This document shows positions 5,240-8,477 of a DNA stretch of 8,477 nt, one piece after another. Position 1 is the stretch's first letter. Each line of letters begins with the position of its first letter. Where the stretch lies: positions 1 through 8,477 of the forward strand of contig JAJXXG010000585.1 of the NCBI GenBank assembly GCA_021781255.1. The letters run 5' to 3'. The DNA is from Acidobacteriota bacterium (GTDB lineage Bacteria > Acidobacteriota > Terriglobia > Terriglobales > Acidobacteriaceae). The notes beneath the pieces were generated by a model, which was not told the origin of the DNA, ran no database searches, and worked only from the letters and a program-made list of their open reading frames with translations. The position numbers and the translations under genes were made by a program.

Positions 5240-7396
5240 ATGGCCAGAACCACGCAGAAACAAAGCCTTTTCAACGGACGCGACCACTCCTGGATGCAGT
5301 TCAATCGCCGTGTCCTTGAGGAAGCCGAAGACACCACCAATCCCCTCCTCGAGCGCGTCAAGTTCCTCGCCATCACCGGCTCCAACCTCGACGAGTACGT
5401 CGAAATCCGCCAGGCCAGCCTCCTGCAGCGCATCGAGGACGGCTACCGCGAGCCCGGCTACGACGGCCTTCGCCCCGCCGAGTCCCTCGCCGTCCTCACC
5501 GCGGAGATTCACAGCTTCGTCACCGCCCAGTACCACTGCTGGAACACCCAGATCCTCCCCGAGCTCCGCAAGCAGGGCATCCGCCCCCTCGACTGGGATG
5601 AGCTCAACGACGAATCCCGCGCCTTTGCCCAGGACTACTTCCAGCGCGAAGTCGATCCCCTGCTCACCCCCATCGCCATTGACCCCGCCCACCCGTTTCC
5701 CCGCGTGCTCAACAAGGCGCTCTGCCTCGCCCTGCTGCTTCGTCCCAAGCGCCGCGCCTCCGGCCCGCTCGTTCTCGGCGTCGTCACCGTCCCCCGCACC
5801 CTCCCGCGCTTCGTCCGCCTTCCTTCGGCGCCGGGCTTCACAGACTACCTCCTGCTCCAGGACCTCATCGCCCAGAACCTCACCGGCATGTATCGCGGCT
5901 ATGAGGTGATGGCGCACACCGCCTTCCGCGTCACCCGCAACTCCAACCTCTACTTCGAAGAGGAAGAGGCCCGCTCCCTGCTGGAAACCATCCGCGTCGA
6001 GCTGCACAACCGCCGTAAAGGCGACGCCGTCCGCCTCGAAATCGAGTCCGGCGCCGACCCGGAAATCGTCGAGCGCCTCCGCGTCAACTTCGAGCTCGAT
6101 GAGGACCAGGTCTATCGCGCCGACGGCCCCGTCAACCTCTCGCGCCTCATGTTCTTTTACAGTGACGTGCCGCGTCCCGACCTCAAGTTCGCGCCCTTCA
6201 CCCCACGCCCCCTCGTCCTCAGCCGCAAATCCACCGGCATCTTCGACGAGCTGCGCCGCCGCGACATCCTCCTCCACCACCCCTACGACGCCTACGACAC
6301 CGTCGTCGATTTCATCCAGCAGGGCGCGCAGGACCCCGCCGTCGTCACCATGAAGCAGACCCTCTACCGCACCAGTGACGATTCCCCCATGTTCCAGGCC
6401 CTCACTGATGCGGCTGCCACCAAGGAGGCCACCCTCGTCGTCGAGCTCATGGCCCGCTTCGACGAGGCATCCAACATCCGCTGGGCTCGCAGCATGGAGG
6501 ATGCCGGCGTCCAGGTCTTCCACGGCGTCGTCGGCCTCAAGACCCACTGCAAGCTCGCCCTGCTCGTCCGCCGCGACGAGGACGGCGTCACCCGCCGCTA
6601 CTGCCATCTCGGCACCGGCAACTACAACCCCGTCACCTCGCGCTTCTACACCGATCTCAGCCTGCTCACCTGCGACCCGCAAATCACCGAGCGCGTCCAC
6701 ATGGTCTTCAACTACCTCACCGCCCACGCTGAGGTCGATGACTACCGCCCGCTCCTCGTCGCCCCGCTCACCATGGCAGAGAGCTTCCTCGGCCTCATCC
6801 GCCGCGAGGCCGACCACGCCCGCGCCGGCCGCCCCGCTCACATCGTCGCCAAAATGAACGCCCTGCTCGAGCCCAGCGTCATCGACGCCCTCTACCAGGC
6901 CTCCCGGGCCGGCGTCGAAATCGACCTCATCGTCCGCGGCCTCTGCATCCTCAAGCCCGGCGTCAAAGGCCTCTCCGAGCGCATCCGCGTCCGCTCCATC
7001 GTCGGCCGCTTCCTGGAGCACTCCCGCATCTTCCACTTCGCCAACGCCGGCAACGACGAAATCTACATCGGCTCCGCCGACTGGATGCCCCGCAATCTCT
7101 TCGAGCGCTGCGAGGTCGTCTTCCCCGTCCGCGATGCCGCCGCCAAAGCCCGCATCCACGACGAGATTCTCCCCGCCTGCCTCGCAGACACCGTCAAGGC
7201 CCGCATTCAGCAGCCCGACGGCTCCTACCTCCGCGCCAGCAAGCTCTTCAAGGACGCAACGCCCTTCTCCAGCCAGGACTTCCTCATCCAGCTCGCCGAA
7301 GGCAAAACCGACCTCGACGCCATCCCCAAACCCGCACCCCAGCCCGCCAAAACCACCCCCCGCCCAAACCACCGCAAAGCCACCGCCGCCGACTGA
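5240..7396 (+). CDS. ppk: Polyphosphate kinase 1
   Basis: PPK1 reversibly moves the terminal phosphate of ATP onto inorganic polyphosphate, building a phosphate/energy store used in stress. With the ATG at 5240 the protein has 718 residues, close to the 690-720 usual for the family. The N-terminal domain starts in the conserved region SWMQFNRRVLEEA (17-29), and N49 sits in SNLDEY, the ATP-binding segment. The catalytic domain shows R377 (LYRTS), R406 (ARFDE), the phosphorylated histidine H456 in YCHLGTGNYN, and the second active-site histidine H594 in FLEHSRIF, matching E. coli R375, R405, H435 and H592. A lysine/proline/alanine-rich tail follows residue about 697. Upstream in-frame starts (ATG 5183, TTG 5075) add only unconserved residues. 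The chosen start has just AGG touching the ATG, a poor ribosome site; TACACT (5206-5211) is a weak -10 candidate. No phosphatase partner (ppx) or pho gene is in the window. Confidence 0.97.
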   Translation: MARTTQKQSLFNGRDHSWMQFNRRVLEEAEDTTNPLLERVKFLAITGSNLDEYVEIRQASLLQRIEDGYREPGYDGLRPAESLAVLTAEIHSFVTAQYHCWNTQILPELRKQGIRPLDWDELNDESRAFAQDYFQREVDPLLTPIAIDPAHPFPRVLNKALCLALLLRPKRRASGPLVLGVVTVPRTLPRFVRLPSAPGFTDYLLLQDLIAQNLTGMYRGYEVMAHTAFRVTRNSNLYFEEEEARSLLETIRVELHNRRKGDAVRLEIESGADPEIVERLRVNFELDEDQVYRADGPVNLSRLMFFYSDVPRPDLKFAPFTPRPLVLSRKSTGIFDELRRRDILLHHPYDAYDTVVDFIQQGAQDPAVVTMKQTLYRTSDDSPMFQALTDAAATKEATLVVELMARFDEASNIRWARSMEDAGVQVFHGVVGLKTHCKLALLVRRDEDGVTRRYCHLGTGNYNPVTSRFYTDLSLLTCDPQITERVHMVFNYLTAHAEVDDYRPLLVAPLTMAESFLGLIRREADHARAGRPAHIVAKMNALLEPSVIDALYQASRAGVEIDLIVRGLCILKPGVKGLSERIRVRSIVGRFLEHSRIFHFANAGNDEIYIGSADWMPRNLFERCEVVFPVRDAAAKARIHDEILPACLADTVKARIQQPDGSYLRASKLFKDATPFSSQDFLIQLAEGKTDLDAIPKPAPQPAKTTPRPNHRKATAAD

Positions 7397-7477
7397 TCCA
7401 CGTTCACCGCCACATCGCGATCCAAGTCCGCAATGAAATCCAGCAGACCGTCAATCGCACAGGGTAGGATGTAAGGC

Positions 7478-8401
7478 ATGTTGCGACAAATTGCGTATAT
7501 TCTCATGCGGAGCCCCGCCTGTCTCCGCGTCATGGCAACTGTCCTGTGCCGTCGCCAAGGCTGCAAATTGGAAAAGAGCGGCAACACCTTCCTGCTTCGC
7601 AAGGCAGACCGCCAGATTCGCATCGCCGCAACGCACCTGCTCTACTCCATCGATACCGCGCAGCACTTCGACACCTACTTCTCGCTGGTGCGCCCCATCG
7701 CCTCCAGCGGCATCTCCGAGGTCGATTACTCACAACCACGCCTGCAGACGCTCATCAACGGGCTTCAATTTGAAATTGCGAGCTTCCCTGAGGAGTTGCC
7801 TACGCTCGACTCTTACTTCCGTTTTTACAGGCCGAAGCCAGGCGATCTGGTCTTTGATATCGGAGCATACTGCGGTGTATTTACTTATGAGCTCTCCCGC
7901 CTTGTCGGACCCACAGGAAGGGTCATCGCCTTCGAACCGGACCCGCTCAGCGTCCAGCTTCTCCGACGCAATATCGAGCGCCACCAACTCTCCAACGTAA
8001 CGGTCGTACAGGCCGCAGTCTCAGATAAGAATGGCTCAGCACAGTTCAATATCGACGGCGCGCTTGGGTCCGCACTCACCCTCGCCTTGAACCGCCCGCC
8101 AACGAACGAGACCGCAACCGTCGAAACAGTCAGCTTGGAAAACGCCTGTAATAAATTTGGGCTCCCAAGTTTCGTCAAAGTCGATGCCGAAGGCGCAGAA
8201 ATCGAGATTCTAGCAGGCGCCAAACACTTCTTGAATACGCAATCAATTCAGTTTGTTTTGGACACGAGTCATTTCCGCAACGGCAGAACAACTGACCAGG
8301 CAGTCGAGGCAATCCTACGAGAATGCGGCTATCACGCAGAGTCTTCCGTTGACTTCGGCGGCTTCATGACGACGTGGGCCCAAAAACAGCTCGTAAGCTA
8401 G
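7478..8401 (+). CDS. FkbM-family SAM-dependent methyltransferase
   Basis: The 307-residue protein carries a Rossmann-type methyltransferase domain of the FkbM family: the SAM-binding motif VFDIGAYCGVFT at 125-136, AFEPDP at 151-156 (acidic residue for the SAM ribose), QAAVSDKNG at 178-186, and the family hallmark VKVDAEGAEIEIL at 233-245. Residues 1-110 form an N-terminal region of unclear function without an obvious membrane segment or signal peptide. Members methylate hydroxyls on sugars, polyketides or surface glycans; the substrate here cannot be told. AGGA (7466-7469) about 8 bases before the ATG is a fair ribosome site. The gap to ppk is 81 bases, so read-through is possible but a functional tie is doubtful. 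Codon use differs from the ppk and M48 genes: TCA (codons 85, 182, 187, 256) and CTA (245, 280) occur here, while ppk has none of either, which hints at separate ancestry. Confidence 0.92.
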   Translation: MLRQIAYILMRSPACLRVMATVLCRRQGCKLEKSGNTFLLRKADRQIRIAATHLLYSIDTAQHFDTYFSLVRPIASSGISEVDYSQPRLQTLINGLQFEIASFPEELPTLDSYFRFYRPKPGDLVFDIGAYCGVFTYELSRLVGPTGRVIAFEPDPLSVQLLRRNIERHQLSNVTVVQAAVSDKNGSAQFNIDGALGSALTLALNRPPTNETATVETVSLENACNKFGLPSFVKVDAEGAEIEILAGAKHFLNTQSIQFVLDTSHFRNGRTTDQAVEAILRECGYHAESSVDFGGFMTTWAQKQLVS

Positions 8402-8406
8402 CGTCT

Positions 8407-8477
8407 CCATGCCGCGCGGGTGCCACATTCATGGCGCGTCTTTCGCGGCATGGGTGGGAAACCACAAACCCCACCCC
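8407..8477. repeat. Nested palindromic intergenic element (may continue past the window)
   Basis: Six bases after the FkbM stop, CCATGCCGCG (8407-8416) pairs with CGCGGCATGG (8444-8453), a perfect 10-bp stem. Inside its loop GTGCCA (8420-8425) pairs with TGGCGC (8432-8437, one G-T pair). Directly after, GGGTGGG (8452-8458) pairs with CCCACCC (8470-8476). Three stacked hairpins in a gene-free stretch resemble a REP-like repeated element, and the first could also terminate the FkbM transcript. Pairing is seen directly; repetition elsewhere in the genome is inferred. Confidence 0.55.

Noticed and set aside
5072..7372. Antisense open frame of 766 codons covering ppk
   Set aside because: It is in codon register with ppk and open only because ppk contains no TTA, CTA or TCA codons. 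Its product is Gly/Ala/Asp/Glu/Val-rich with no recognisable motif, while ppk carries every catalytic residue.

Overview
The window is GC-rich bacterial DNA that most resembles an Acidobacteriota (Terriglobia/Acidobacteriaceae-type) chromosome. The main reason is a secreted protein with the layout of the 'VWFA-related Acidobacterial domain' family. The high-GC codon style and the G/C-rich nested palindromes at the right edge fit this. No rRNA, tRNA, CRISPR array, transposase or phage gene is visible, so this looks like ordinary chromosome with some accessory features, not a mobile element.

Layout. Bases 1-2121 are read on the minus strand: a TolC-family outer-membrane efflux protein (cut by the left edge) and, upstream of it, a divergent sigma-70/ECF-like protein. 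Bases 2122-2398 are a divergent control region that holds a textbook CRP/FNR-type palindrome. From 2399 onward everything is on the plus strand: a secreted VWFA-related protein, a periplasmic M48 zinc metalloprotease 64 bases behind it (probable operon), a strong hairpin, polyphosphate kinase 1 (ppk), and an FkbM-family methyltransferase whose codon use departs from its neighbours. A nested palindromic element closes the window.

How the genes may work together. The TolC protein, VWFA protein and M48 protease all carry export signals and point to envelope work (efflux, protein interaction, protein quality control). PPK1 makes polyphosphate, a stress and phosphate store. The FkbM protein is of a type often found modifying exopolysaccharide or lipid-linked sugars. 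The sigma-like protein and the CRP-like site suggest local regulation, but which promoters they serve is inference.

Points most worth a second look: a perfect 29-base palindrome at the extreme left edge where the TolC sequence stops resembling its family; a perfect TGTGA-N6-TCACA site spaced like a class II CRP promoter; a VWFA protein that has lost all three metal-site motifs; a sigma-like protein with a weak region 2; and a strand-wide third-codon-base bias that follows the physical strand, not the coding direction. I do not see convincing evidence of a wholly new multi-gene system.
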